Shown here piece by piece: positions 45,492 through 55,298 of a stretch of 64,000 nt of DNA. The stretch covers positions 2,232,001 to 2,296,000 of the forward strand of contig CP115858.1 of the NCBI GenBank assembly GCA_027920525.1. The letters run 5' to 3'. Both the position numbers and the translations under genes were made by a program. The DNA is from Chryseobacterium daecheongense. Lineage in GTDB: Bacteria > Bacteroidota > Bacteroidia > Flavobacteriales > Weeksellaceae. Numbering within the stretch: the first letter of the stretch is position 1; every line of letters begins with the position of its first letter. The notes beneath the pieces were generated by a model, which ran no database searches, was not told the DNA's origin, and saw nothing but the letters and a program-made list of their open reading frames with translations.

Positions 45492-46919
45492 TTAAAATTT
45501 ATCCCAGAATAACTTTGTTTGTAACTGATCTCCTCCAATGGCAGCAGCTGCCTGATTATAATTACTTCCATTCAGAGTAGTTTCACGTACAGGATAAGTA
45601 AACCTGTTTGGCACAGGTGCTTTTGTTGCTGCAGGTAATCTTAAAGCAGGAGCATCATATTTTCTCCATACAGTCCAAGCTTCGAATCCTCTATTATACA
45701 TCGCAATCCAGAATTGCTTACCAATTTTTTGCTTCCATGTGCCAGATGCTGTAGCATAATTTACATTAGCCTTAGCAAGATAAGCCGCTATATCCACAGA
45801 ATCTATGCCCCAGTACTGCATATTTGCAGAAATCGCTTGTGTATAATAAGCCGCTGCAGGTAAAGGGACATTATAGCCTCTCTCTTTCGCTTCAGCAAGT
45901 AGAAATGAGATTTCGGAATAATCCATTAAATCTCCTTTTAGGTCGGGATTAAAAAAAACTTTCCCGATATGGCTGTAATCTGTATAGGTATTAAAACTTC
46001 CATAAATACCTCCAACATAAGGAGTTTTGTTATTGTCAAAAAATACACTCCTTCTTGGGTCTTGTAAATCATTTAGGTAGTCTACGAAGGTATCCGCAGG
46101 AACAAAGTCCTGTCTTCCGCTTAAAACCAGATCGGCATACAATGGATTAGCATTAGCAATATTACTTTCGTACCTTAGAATAAAGTTATCCTGATTAGAA
46201 GAGATGAGCCCTTGTGTGAAAGCGGCTTCTGCTTCTGTCTTTGATAATGAAGGATCAGCATCTGCTATTCTCATAGCAAGTTTGAATCTTATTGAAGCAG
46301 CTAATTTTTTCCATTTGGTGTGGTCTCCATCAAAAACAAAATCTTTTTCAAAACCAGTCGACTTAGGATCAATATCGCTATAAGCTTTTGTTATCTTTAA
46401 TAACAGGTCTTTATAAATAGTAAAAGCATCATCATAAGCAGGCAAAGTTCCTTCTACCCCTTGTAATGCTTGTGAGTAAGGAACATTTCCAAATAGATCA
46501 ACCAATTGCTGCCACGTATAAACCTCAATGATTGAAATGTAGGCAGTCTGATTTTTTTTCTGTCCCAATGTAAGTTTAGGATCTTTATTAATAGATTCCT
46601 TGGCTTGCTTTAAATTATAAAGAACTTTAGTATAAAGAATGTTCCAATGATTATCCGGAATACTTCTGTTTCTTATACTATAATTGGTTTCATCGACATA
46701 CTGAGTCTGTGTCCATTGCTGAGCAAACAACCGGAATACATTTCGATTAACATTGGTATTACCCATTTGATCAAAAAGGCTTTTCACCCCATTTGTAAAA
46801 AGAAAACTCCCAGGAACTTCTGCAGGATTTTTCGGATCTTTATTTAAATTTTCGTAGTCTTCATTAGTACATGAAAACAGGGATAAGCTTAAGAATGAGC
46901 CTATAATTATTTTTTTCAT
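45492..46919 (-). CDS. SusD/RagB-type nutrient-binding outer-membrane lipoprotein, copy 1
   Basis: The product has 475 residues from ATG 46919, which opens the lipoprotein signal (MKKIIIGSFLSLSLFSC, lipidated C17). A frame starting 21 nt earlier would overlap the susC stop and dilute the signal. The acidic residues after the Cys (TNEDYEN) fit the Bacteroidota surface-export rule. The body has the SusD_2-like pattern: NKDPKNPAEVPGSFLFTNGV, WTQTQYVDETNYSIRN and LVDLFGNVPYSQALQG. The C-terminal stretch carries GGDQLQTKLFWDKF. It should cap the SusC barrel encoded 10 bp upstream and bind the ligand. The ligand is unknown. Confidence 0.9.
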   Translation of the reverse strand: MKKIIIGSFLSLSLFSCTNEDYENLNKDPKNPAEVPGSFLFTNGVKSLFDQMGNTNVNRNVFRLFAQQWTQTQYVDETNYSIRNRSIPDNHWNILYTKVLYNLKQAKESINKDPKLTLGQKKNQTAYISIIEVYTWQQLVDLFGNVPYSQALQGVEGTLPAYDDAFTIYKDLLLKITKAYSDIDPKSTGFEKDFVFDGDHTKWKKLAASIRFKLAMRIADADPSLSKTEAEAAFTQGLISSNQDNFILRYESNIANANPLYADLVLSGRQDFVPADTFVDYLNDLQDPRRSVFFDNNKTPYVGGIYGSFNTYTDYSHIGKVFFNPDLKGDLMDYSEISFLLAEAKERGYNVPLPAAAYYTQAISANMQYWGIDSVDIAAYLAKANVNYATASGTWKQKIGKQFWIAMYNRGFEAWTVWRKYDAPALRLPAATKAPVPNRFTYPVRETTLNGSNYNQAAAAIGGDQLQTKLFWDKF

Positions 46920-46929
46920 TTTCTTAACT

Positions 46930-49900
46930 TTAAAATTCAACTTTTATACTTGCACCAATTTCTCTCATAGATGGATGTGCTCCATTTTGAAAACCTAATG
47001 CATTTCCTGAACTCATTAAGGCTTCGGGATCGGCGTACGGTAAATTCTTATGAATAATCCATAGATTCCGTCCAATTAAAGAAAGTGTCATGCTGTCAAT
47101 GAAAGAATTTCCAAAAGTTTCTTTAGGTAATTTATAGGAAATTGTTACATTTCTAAGCTTTACAAATGAGCCATCATAAACATGCATTGCCTCTGGTCCA
47201 CCATAGTAGCCATATGGATTTCTATAGTTTGTAAAGCCAGCCCTTATATCATTAGGTGTTCCGTCAGCCTTCACTCCTGGCAAAATAACTCCACCTCCAT
47301 TTGCAAGAGTATTTCTTAAAGGATTACCCAGATCATTAAGTCCTGCTGTTTCTTTGTACAATCCTGTAGCAAGACCAAATGCCATATCTTGCGAATACAC
47401 ATCACCTCCCTTCTTCACATCAATTAAAAAGCTTAAACTTAAATTTTTATATCGGATTGTATTGATAATACTTCCTCTCCAATCCGGCACTGCATCACCA
47501 ATTTTTTCTTGTGGATTTGTGCTTATCATATATTTACCATTACTATCAACTACACGTTGCCCATTTAGGTAAACATAATTAGTTCCTCTGATAGTCCCAG
47601 TAGATTCTCCCAACATTGCTCCGGAAGTAACATTCCACATTGAAGCAAATGGTAAGAAATCTGTTTCTCCATAAATCTTAGTAACCTTTGATTTGTTTTT
47701 AGACCAGTTGGCAGTAACTTCCCAGGAAAATTTAGTAGTTTTTATTGGGACAACAGTTAACCTTGTTTCAATACCTCTGTTTTCAATATCACCTGCATTT
47801 ATCCATCTGCTTGTAAAACCTGATGCTCCTGAAATATTGGTTGGGGTAATCAGATCCTTGGTTTTCTGTTGGTAAACCGAAACATCAAAACTTATTCTAT
47901 TTTTAAAGAAACCCATTTCTAAACCTGCTTCCATCTCATCCAGCATTTCAGGTTTTAGATTTGGATTTGCCGCTACATCTCTTGCACTAGCATTGAAAGA
48001 CCCGTTAAATGCAGGATTAAAAGGATAAGTATTTAATAAATTATAAGGTCCTGTATCATTCCCTACCACGGCATAATTTAATCGAACTTTACCAAAGCTA
48101 ATTTTATTTTTACTAGCTAAAAGTTCAGAAAAAACAAAGCTTACAGAACCGGAAGGATACCAGTATGTATTGTTACTAATCGGCAAGGTTGATGATCTAT
48201 CTCTTCTAATAGATCCGTCTAAGAATAACATATTTTTATATCCTAAACTAGCCTGGGCAAAGATTCCGTCAACACTTTTATTTTCATCGAAATCGCCAAC
48301 ATTCACTTCTGTCAAGGGTTCCGCACTGTTTGTGATAGAATATAACCCAGGTACCTTTAGGCCTCCATTGGTTAGTCCTGAATTACCATACCTTCCGTTT
48401 CTTCTAAGATTAAAACCTACATTTCCATTCAGGCTAAAATCTGCTCCCAAATTTTTATTAATGTTTAAAATAGCATCATAATTCATTTCATAAACCTTGT
48501 GGGTCATAAAATAATATTCACCTTTACCTCCGTTACTGCGACGCCCTTGATTAGATGAACCGGTTGCTACTCTTTCCTGCCTAAGCTCGTCGAAAGTATC
48601 AAATGCATATCTTCCCATAAAACTTATCCAATCAGTAATCTTATAGTTAAATCCAAAGTTTCCGAAATATCTATTTCTTGTATCTGACTGATAATTCTGG
48701 TTTCTGTTAAAGAAATAATTATCCGTATATCCTACTTCTTGCTTTGTGTAATCCTTAATATTCCAGGTTATATTTTGACCCGTTAGGTTATAGGCTTCCC
48801 TCTGCTTATCCATGTCTACAGACATATTCCACCATTGCCTGAATCCCTGCATAGGATTTCTGGATTCATATCCTGTATATACTCTTCCCCTTCCGTTAGT
48901 ATTTATATAATTTATATTACCAAAAATATTAAGCTTCTCTGTAAAATTATAGTCCGCGGAAAAGTCAATTGTATTTTTTCTTATTTCGCTATTATCCAAA
49001 GCTCCCTCTTGTAGAAAATTGGTATACCCCAATCTATATTTTCCTTTTTCATTTCCTGCAGAAAAGGCAATGGAATTTTGATATGTTGCTGCAGTATTCC
49101 AGATCGAATTAGGATCTTTGCCTGCTACCCAGGGAGTAGTCTTAAGATATCCCGGTAATTGAGGATATTGGGAATCCCAATTATAAACATAAAGATTAGG
49201 GTCAAAACGGGTTCCGAAAGAAGCATCATCATAGGTGTAAACAATATTATTCTCCACAACACCATTCCCTTTAATGTCACCACTATAAAAAGAATTCCCT
49301 GTATAGCCACCACCATATTCATGTTGATACTTTGGAAGTGTAGACTTATCCACAAATCCTAAAGTTGTTGAGCTGTTAAATTCTATTCCAATTTTTCTGC
49401 TCTTTCTTCCCTTTTTTGTCGTAATCATGACCACACCATTCATCCCCCTTGATCCGTACAAAGCACTTGCCGCCGCACCTTTCAATACATTGACACTTTC
49501 AATATCATTAGCATTAAGATCTGCTAATCCATTGGAATAATCGTACCCTCCACCTCCGGAGCCAATCCCACTTTGATTAAATGTTTCATTGTTAATTGGT
49601 GTTCCATCAATTACAATTAATGCCTGATTACTTGAGGTTAATGATTTAATGCCTCGTATAACCATATTGGTGGATCCTCCCATTGTGCCAGACTGAGTAA
49701 TGTTTAAACCTGCAACTTGTCCTGCTAATGCATCTGAGACATTAGCTACAGGTACTGCGGAAATCTGGTCTCCCTTCACTTCCTGTGTTGAATATCCTAA
49801 GGATTTTTTCTCTCTTTTAATTCCAAGAGCGGTAACAACAACTCCTTCAATGTTTTGTGTTCTTACTGTATCACTTTTCCCTTTTTGTGCATATGACACA

Positions 49901-49953
49901 GCTAGGGATGAAGACAATACAAGTAAGAGAACACCAGCAGTAGTTTTCTTCAT
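46930..49953 (-). CDS. SusC/RagA family TonB-linked outer-membrane transporter, copy 1
   Basis: This 1007-residue TonB-dependent transporter has a signal peptide (MKKTTAGVLLLVLSSSLAVS, then YAQ). A TonB-box-like stretch (NIEGVVVTALGIKREKKSLG) starts about residue 34. The plug follows (LAGQVAGLNITQSG; IRGIKSL; VNVLKGAAASALYGSRGMNG and VVMITTKKG), then the 22-strand barrel with the usual GNDTGPYN/NLKPEMLDEMEAG landmarks and a C-terminal Phe. The CarboxypepD_reg-like N-terminal extension of classic SusC proteins is absent. It is the first gene of a two-gene operon with the susD 10 bp downstream. The promoter at 49976-50007 is shared in sequence with copies 2 and 3. Confidence 0.95.
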   Translation of the reverse strand: MKKTTAGVLLLVLSSSLAVSYAQKGKSDTVRTQNIEGVVVTALGIKREKKSLGYSTQEVKGDQISAVPVANVSDALAGQVAGLNITQSGTMGGSTNMVIRGIKSLTSSNQALIVIDGTPINNETFNQSGIGSGGGGYDYSNGLADLNANDIESVNVLKGAAASALYGSRGMNGVVMITTKKGRKSRKIGIEFNSSTTLGFVDKSTLPKYQHEYGGGYTGNSFYSGDIKGNGVVENNIVYTYDDASFGTRFDPNLYVYNWDSQYPQLPGYLKTTPWVAGKDPNSIWNTAATYQNSIAFSAGNEKGKYRLGYTNFLQEGALDNSEIRKNTIDFSADYNFTEKLNIFGNINYINTNGRGRVYTGYESRNPMQGFRQWWNMSVDMDKQREAYNLTGQNITWNIKDYTKQEVGYTDNYFFNRNQNYQSDTRNRYFGNFGFNYKITDWISFMGRYAFDTFDELRQERVATGSSNQGRRSNGGKGEYYFMTHKVYEMNYDAILNINKNLGADFSLNGNVGFNLRRNGRYGNSGLTNGGLKVPGLYSITNSAEPLTEVNVGDFDENKSVDGIFAQASLGYKNMLFLDGSIRRDRSSTLPISNNTYWYPSGSVSFVFSELLASKNKISFGKVRLNYAVVGNDTGPYNLLNTYPFNPAFNGSFNASARDVAANPNLKPEMLDEMEAGLEMGFFKNRISFDVSVYQQKTKDLITPTNISGASGFTSRWINAGDIENRGIETRLTVVPIKTTKFSWEVTANWSKNKSKVTKIYGETDFLPFASMWNVTSGAMLGESTGTIRGTNYVYLNGQRVVDSNGKYMISTNPQEKIGDAVPDWRGSIINTIRYKNLSLSFLIDVKKGGDVYSQDMAFGLATGLYKETAGLNDLGNPLRNTLANGGGVILPGVKADGTPNDIRAGFTNYRNPYGYYGGPEAMHVYDGSFVKLRNVTISYKLPKETFGNSFIDSMTLSLIGRNLWIIHKNLPYADPEALMSSGNALGFQNGAHPSMREIGASIKVEF

Positions 49954-49975
49954 ATATAATTAATTTTTTAGCCTC

Positions 49976-50007
49976 ACAAATTTGTTAAACTTTAATTAAC
50001 AAGACAA
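49976..50007 (-). promoter_or_regulatory. Shared-type promoter of susC copy 1
   Basis: On the minus strand, CTTTTG with TTG at 50007-50005, 20 nt, then the palindromic ACAAATTTGT (49985-49976) are present. The -7 part reads CAAATTTG, one base off TAnnTTTG. It lies 23 nt before the ATG. Confidence 0.65.
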
Positions 50008-50267
50008 AAGAAAACGACACAAAATTACCGATTACTCAAAAACAATGAAATTAATCCATTATTTTGTTAATATTTTAAACCAAAAATTAGCAAATAAATA
50101 AATATAAGTAAGCTAAAAATTAGCATATCCCTGTAAAAAAGAATATCAAATTGGATATATACATTACAAAAAGAGCGAAAATTAACATCTTTTATTTTAA
50201 AATAGTTATAATCTGACAATATGATTTACATCTTGTATGTTCATTGCTATTAATTGGTAAAAAACGA
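50008..50267. other. A+T-rich intergenic region between susC copy 1 and susD copy 2
   Basis: Together with flanking elements this is part of a 381-bp gap. I see no ORF, RNA gene or repeat here beyond the promoter on one side and the terminator on the other. The composition is very A/T-rich. Confidence 0.6.
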
Positions 50268-50296
50268 AATGGCCGGGATAAATCCCGACCATTTTG
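50268..50296 (-). terminator. Terminator of susD copy 2
   Basis: AAATGG-CGGGAT and ATCCCG-CCATTT form an interrupted stem with a 2-nt loop. On the minus strand a TTTTTT tract follows after a few bases (CGTTTTTT). Confidence 0.8.
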
Positions 50297-50334
50297 ACAC
50301 AAAGTATTGTTTAATATGAATCTTAAATATATTA

Positions 50335-51756
50335 TTAAAACTTGTCCCAGAATAATTTTGTAGTTGCTTTATCCCCACCAATCTTATTCGCAGCTGCCTT
50401 CACATTTGCACCGTTTAATACATATTCCTGATCGGAATAAGGCATTCTGTATGGTACAGAAGACAAGTTTGATTTTGGAGGGTTCACAAGAATTGGATTA
50501 TCTAATCGTCTTGTAAAGTTCCAACTGGCAAATCCTTTATTAAACATGGCAATCCATGCCTGAACTCCAATCGATTGCTTCCAGTTAGCCGCATTGTAAG
50601 GATTAGTTGCCAGATATGTTGCTATATTAGCAGTACTAACACCATTCTCTCTTAAAGATTCTGTAACAGCAGCTGTATAAAGATCTACTGCTGTACCCCC
50701 AGCTGAATAATTTCTGGCAGCTGCTTCCGCTTTAAGAAAAGCAACTTCTGCATAGCTCAATAAATTCGACGAAGCAGTTGCAGATCTAAAATAGGGACCT
50801 AATTGAGAAAAATTAGTATATGGATCATTTAACTCACCAAAAACACCTCCTTTATAAGCACCTGCAACTTTTGTAAACCATACATCCATTCTTGGATCTG
50901 ATAAGTTTTTCATCGTATTCACTACCAATTCGCTAGGTAAGAAGTCATTTCTATTGGAAGCCACTAAATTATCAAATACGGGATTTGAAAAAGTATTTCC
51001 ATCATATTTAAACTTGTAGGCTTCATCATCTGAAGAAATAACACCACTAGTAATTGCAGATTCAACCGTAGTTTTTGATAATGTAGGATCAACATCTGCT
51101 AAATTCATCCCTAGTCTTAGTTTAATAGAATTAGCAAATTTTTTCCATTTGGCCATGTTACCTCCGTAAACCAGATCAGCATAACCAGTTGATGCAGGCT
51201 TTATGGTAGCTGTAACAGCATCGATTCTGTTAATCAAATCAAGATAAATTGTTTTCGCGTCATCATATTTCGGAGTTAGAATTTCATCAGGCTTAAATGC
51301 TTCTGAATAAGGAACATCACCATATGTATCCACCAAATTTTCCCAGATAAAAATCTCTTCAATTTCCAGCGTTGCTAGTTTATTTGTTCTGATATCGTCT
51401 GTCTCCACCTCGTTTTTCAGATTCAATTTTGCTTGTCTCAGGTTATTAATACTGTAAACATACATCCTATTAAAATGGTTACGAGGCTGATTACGAGTCA
51501 CTAAATTATACTGAGTTTCATCTGGATATTGAGTTTCAGCCCACTGCTGTGTAAAAAATCTGTAATTATTAAAATTTACACTTGGATTATCCATATAGTA
51601 GGAAGACTGATACATTGCAGTAGCTAGCAAATTATCAGATGGAAGAACTGAAGGATGCTTAGGATCATCGTTAAGAGACGTTAAATCACTTTGACATGAA
51701 CTTAAAGTCAACCCAATACATACAGATACCAAACCTAGTTTTATAATATTTTTCAT
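50335..51756 (-). CDS. SusD/RagB-type nutrient-binding outer-membrane lipoprotein, copy 2
   Basis: This 473-residue surface lipoprotein has the signal MKNIIKLGLVSVCIGLTLSS and the lipidated Cys at 21. It is clearly paralogous to copy 1: NDDPKHPSVLPSDNLLATAM, FFTQQWAETQYPDETQYNLV, LVDTYGDVPYSEAFKPDEIL and the same ending GGDKATTKLFWDKF. Alpha-helical TPR-like scaffold residues are spread through the middle. It lies 12 bp after susC copy 2 in one operon. Its substrate is unknown. Differences from copy 1 are concentrated in loops, which suggests different ligands after duplication. Confidence 0.9.
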   Translation of the reverse strand: MKNIIKLGLVSVCIGLTLSSCQSDLTSLNDDPKHPSVLPSDNLLATAMYQSSYYMDNPSVNFNNYRFFTQQWAETQYPDETQYNLVTRNQPRNHFNRMYVYSINNLRQAKLNLKNEVETDDIRTNKLATLEIEEIFIWENLVDTYGDVPYSEAFKPDEILTPKYDDAKTIYLDLINRIDAVTATIKPASTGYADLVYGGNMAKWKKFANSIKLRLGMNLADVDPTLSKTTVESAITSGVISSDDEAYKFKYDGNTFSNPVFDNLVASNRNDFLPSELVVNTMKNLSDPRMDVWFTKVAGAYKGGVFGELNDPYTNFSQLGPYFRSATASSNLLSYAEVAFLKAEAAARNYSAGGTAVDLYTAAVTESLRENGVSTANIATYLATNPYNAANWKQSIGVQAWIAMFNKGFASWNFTRRLDNPILVNPPKSNLSSVPYRMPYSDQEYVLNGANVKAAANKIGGDKATTKLFWDKF

Positions 51757-51768
51757 TTGTAAAGTAAT

Positions 51769-54700
51769 TTAGAATTTAAATGTTACATTAACACCAATAT
51801 CTCTTGTTGTTGGCATCGAACCGATAGACCACCCATAAGAGTTAAGGCCTCCACCTACCATCGCCTCAGGATCAGCATATGGCAAATTCTTGTGAATAAT
51901 CCACAAATTCCTTCCAACTATTGAAATTTTAGCATCATAGATTTTAGTCCCTGCTAACAGAGATTTAGGAAGCATATATCCGATGCTTGCTTCTCTTAGC
52001 TTGATGAAAGATCCATCATAAACAAAGGCGCTTGCCGGTTGTGTTTTGTATCCCATAGATCCATTGTTATCAACCGGCGATAAAGCAATAGTATTTGGGC
52101 TGCCATCAGGAAGAACTCCCGGCAGAACAATAGGCTTATCCCTGTAATCTCCGACAGCTGTTTCTTTATAAAGACCTGAAGAAAGGCCGTAATACATATC
52201 CGTTGAAAATACATCACCTCCTTTTCGCATATCGATCAAGAAACTCAAGGAGAATCCTTTATAACTGAAGCTATTTCTAATTCCTCCAATCCAATCAGGT
52301 GTCGTGTTACCAATGATCTGATTAGGATTTTGTAAATATTTACCTGTTTTAGGATCAATAACTTTTTGTCCGTTTAAATATGTGTAATCAGCACCAACCA
52401 AGGTGCCCCAAGCTTCTCCTTCTCTTGCATTTAAAGAAACACCACCCTGGAAACTATTTACTAAAAGATTAGAAATTCCTGGATATATACTTACAACCTG
52501 GTTCTTATTTTTTGACCAGTTTGCATCAATATTCCATGTAAAATCTTTAGATTTTATTGGAACCAATCCTAGCTGTACTTCAACTCCACTATTATCAATT
52601 CTACCTGCATTGAATACTTTACCTAAATACCCAATAGCTGCCGATGTAGGAAGTGGTGAAAGAATCTGATTTATAGTTCTTGTTTTATAGTAAGCAAAGT
52701 CAAGCGTTATTCTATCCTTTAAAAAATGAGCTTCTGTTCCGATCTCAAATTCTTTAGCTCTTTGAGGTTGTAAATTAAGAAAAGGCTGATTGATAATCGG
52801 ATTATATATTCCTATTCCAGATAAGATTCCAGAGGCTCTATAATTATTAACTAATTGATAAGGATCTGCCGTACCTCCTACCTCTGCGTAGTTTGCTCTT
52901 AATTTCCAAAAGTTCATCCAGTTTTTCGTATTAAGAATTTCCGACATGATTAAAGAGCCGGTTACTGAAGGGTAATTGTATACATTATTACCAGCTAATA
53001 ATGTTGAACTCTGATCTATTCTCCATGTTGCATCCACGTAGAATTTTTTATAAAAATCAAATGAAGCAGTAACGTATCCTGAATTAGTTTGTGTGGTATA
53101 TTCAGTTTCATCTGATGCTAATGGTGATTTTTTAGAATTTGATAATGCATAGATCCCAGCAACGATTAATCCACCCTCTGTTGAAGCATACACAGAATTA
53201 TAGTAATTTCTTCGAATATTTCCACCCACAACCCCGGAAACATTAATATTATCAGTAATATCAAATTTATAATTTACCATTAAATCATAATTGGTCTCTG
53301 TTCTTAACACATCACGTCTCGCGTAACCTGAACCAATAGAATTATTTGATTGCCCGAAAGCCTGTGGTAAAGATCCAACAGCTAATCTATTCTCTGCTAA
53401 AAGATTTGATCTGTCATATGAAACCTTTCCAGTAATAGAAATATTATCTAATAAATCATAATTTAACTGTGCGTAAGTAAAGTTTCTATATCTTTTATCT
53501 GATGTATAATTTTGATAGGCCTGGAAATATGGGTTATTCCAATATGCAGGTCGTCCATCAGCGGCCGATTTTCTACTCCAGGTAACATTTCCATAATTAT
53601 TTGCAGCACTGGCAACACTAGGGTCAACATTTGCAAAATAAGCCCTTTCTAGATCGGTCACATCTACGTTAGTTTGCCACCATTGTCTGAAACCTGTTGC
53701 TGTATTATTTGAATATCCTGTAATACTTCTACCTTTAGTATCCTGCAAAGTCATTGTAGAATAAAAAGTGGAATGCAATTTTGGAGTCAGATCGTAATTA
53801 ATTTTTAGGGAAAGATTATTTTTGTTGAGATGAGAGTTAGGCATTAAACCATCGGACATCATATTTTCGTAGGTAAAGCTTATGTTTTTCCCCTTTTGTC
53901 CTTTTTCCAGTGTTACGCTATTAATGTATGTGGCAGGGTTCTCGAAAAATTTAATAGGTCCATTTTTTGCAGCCACCCATGGTGTCGCTTTTTTATAGTT
54001 AGGAGAAGTTGGATCAAAAGAATCCCATTGGTAAACCATTAGATTGGGGTCAAATTTTGGGCCCCATGATGCATCAGCTCCATAATTAGCATTATTAAGA
54101 CCATCTGCTGCCTGCGATCCAAACTTTTGAGAATAACCTGCTCCATATCTTGTCTGATATTCAGGGAAGGTGGATTTATCAATAAATCCTACTTGTATAG
54201 CAGATGAAAGTGTAATTCCCCAAGACCCATCATCCTTTCCTTTTCCATTTTTGGTTGTGATAACAATAACCCCATTTAATCCTCTTTCTCCATATAATGC
54301 GGACGCTGCTGCTCCTTTTAATACATTGATCGATTCGATGTCGTCCTGATTGATATCAGAAAGAGCATTACCATAATCAATATTTTTTTCCTGAGTGTTG
54401 GAGTTATTAACAGGCGATCCGTCAATAACAATTAGCGGGTTACCTCCTCCTAATGTTTTCATCCCCCTGATAAGCAGGTTTGAGGACCCTCCAAAATTAT
54501 TATTGGTAGTAACATTAAGACCAGCAACCTTTCCAGATAACTGAGCTGCAATATTACCCGTATTTGTAGTACCATCGGAGAGTGCACTCGCTTTAATCTC
54601 CTGGGAAGCATACCCCAAAGACTTTTTCTCTCTCTTAATACCCAAGGCAGTCACAACGACTCCCTCAATGTCCTGGGTCTTTACCGTATCATTCTTCTTC

Positions 54701-54774
54701 TTTTGCTGAGCGTTTATAACAGCTAGGGATGAAGATAACACCAGTATAAGGATACCCGTAGTTACTTTCTTCAT
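51769..54774 (-). CDS. SusC/RagA family TonB-linked outer-membrane transporter, copy 2
   Basis: This 1001-residue TonB-dependent transporter has a signal peptide nearly the same as copy 1 (MKKVTTGILILVLSSSLAVI). The TonB-box region is DIEGVVVTALGIKREKKSLG. The plug shows LSGKVAGLNVTTNNNFGGSS and INVLKGAAASALYGERGLNG. The barrel ends in ...VNVTFKF. As in copies 1 and 3, no CarboxypepD_reg-like domain lies before the TonB box. The promoter at 54795-54825 matches that of the other copies. It forms an operon with the susD 12 bp downstream. Confidence 0.95.
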   Translation of the reverse strand: MKKVTTGILILVLSSSLAVINAQQKKKNDTVKTQDIEGVVVTALGIKREKKSLGYASQEIKASALSDGTTNTGNIAAQLSGKVAGLNVTTNNNFGGSSNLLIRGMKTLGGGNPLIVIDGSPVNNSNTQEKNIDYGNALSDINQDDIESINVLKGAAASALYGERGLNGVIVITTKNGKGKDDGSWGITLSSAIQVGFIDKSTFPEYQTRYGAGYSQKFGSQAADGLNNANYGADASWGPKFDPNLMVYQWDSFDPTSPNYKKATPWVAAKNGPIKFFENPATYINSVTLEKGQKGKNISFTYENMMSDGLMPNSHLNKNNLSLKINYDLTPKLHSTFYSTMTLQDTKGRSITGYSNNTATGFRQWWQTNVDVTDLERAYFANVDPSVASAANNYGNVTWSRKSAADGRPAYWNNPYFQAYQNYTSDKRYRNFTYAQLNYDLLDNISITGKVSYDRSNLLAENRLAVGSLPQAFGQSNNSIGSGYARRDVLRTETNYDLMVNYKFDITDNINVSGVVGGNIRRNYYNSVYASTEGGLIVAGIYALSNSKKSPLASDETEYTTQTNSGYVTASFDFYKKFYVDATWRIDQSSTLLAGNNVYNYPSVTGSLIMSEILNTKNWMNFWKLRANYAEVGGTADPYQLVNNYRASGILSGIGIYNPIINQPFLNLQPQRAKEFEIGTEAHFLKDRITLDFAYYKTRTINQILSPLPTSAAIGYLGKVFNAGRIDNSGVEVQLGLVPIKSKDFTWNIDANWSKNKNQVVSIYPGISNLLVNSFQGGVSLNAREGEAWGTLVGADYTYLNGQKVIDPKTGKYLQNPNQIIGNTTPDWIGGIRNSFSYKGFSLSFLIDMRKGGDVFSTDMYYGLSSGLYKETAVGDYRDKPIVLPGVLPDGSPNTIALSPVDNNGSMGYKTQPASAFVYDGSFIKLREASIGYMLPKSLLAGTKIYDAKISIVGRNLWIIHKNLPYADPEAMVGGGLNSYGWSIGSMPTTRDIGVNVTFKF

Positions 54775-54794
54775 ATCAAATTATTTTTAGCGTT

Positions 54795-54825
54795 ACAAAT
54801 TTGTAAAACTTTTTCTACAACACAA
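54795..54825 (-). promoter_or_regulatory. Shared-type promoter of susC copy 2
   Basis: On the minus strand, TTG (54825-54823) in CTTTTG, 19 nt, then ACAAATTTGT (54804-54795) are present. The spacing and words are as in copies 1 and 3, about 21 nt before the ATG. Confidence 0.65.
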
Positions 54826-55250
54826 AAGAAATAGACGAAAAAGTAACGATTAGACAAAAATTAACAAAAATTAATGAACAGAAACACATCAAATATGTTA
54901 AAAAAATGCTTTTTAACAAAATATAGATAATTATAACCTGTATTAATTACAAAAATAGAATCAGTCTATTAAAAGGCCATACTAAATCATTAATTGGTGA
55001 TATTTATGTATGAAAAAATTCAAAATAAATACACAAACCACTGTATATCATATAATTAAAAAAGAACAAAAAATAAACACTAATCTTTATAAGCTATATA
55101 TTAAGTACTCATTATGAAGTAATCAAACGATAATTATTATGCATTGCATAATTTATTTTTCTCCCCATAACCTTAAATAATTCATCATTCTCTGAAATTT
55201 AGAATAAAAAAAATATTATAGTTTAAATCAGATCAGATGATTTGTAAAAA
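54826..55250. other. A+T-rich intergenic region between susC copy 2 and susD copy 3
   Basis: Part of a 524-bp gap. It contains a 35-codon frame at 55012-55119 (+) that I do not believe is real, and otherwise nothing recognisable. Confidence 0.55.
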
Positions 55251-55278
55251 AAATAGCCGGAATAAATTCCAGCTATTT
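55251..55278 (-). terminator. Terminator of susD copy 3
   Basis: AAATAGC-GGAAT and ATTCC-GCTATTT form an interrupted stem with a 2-nt loop. On the minus strand TTTTTTT follows. Confidence 0.8.
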
Positions 55279-55298
55279 TATCTATTGCATTTCTTAGT

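Noticed and set aside
46920..46940. A start 21 nt upstream for susD copy 1.
   Set aside because: It overlaps the susC stop and puts extra residues before a standard lipoprotein signal. The ATG at 46919 is better.
55012..55119. A 35-codon ORF (+) in the gap between susC copy 2 and susD copy 3.
   Set aside because: It is very A/T-rich with no coding pattern or neighbour logic. A/T-rich gaps give such frames by chance.
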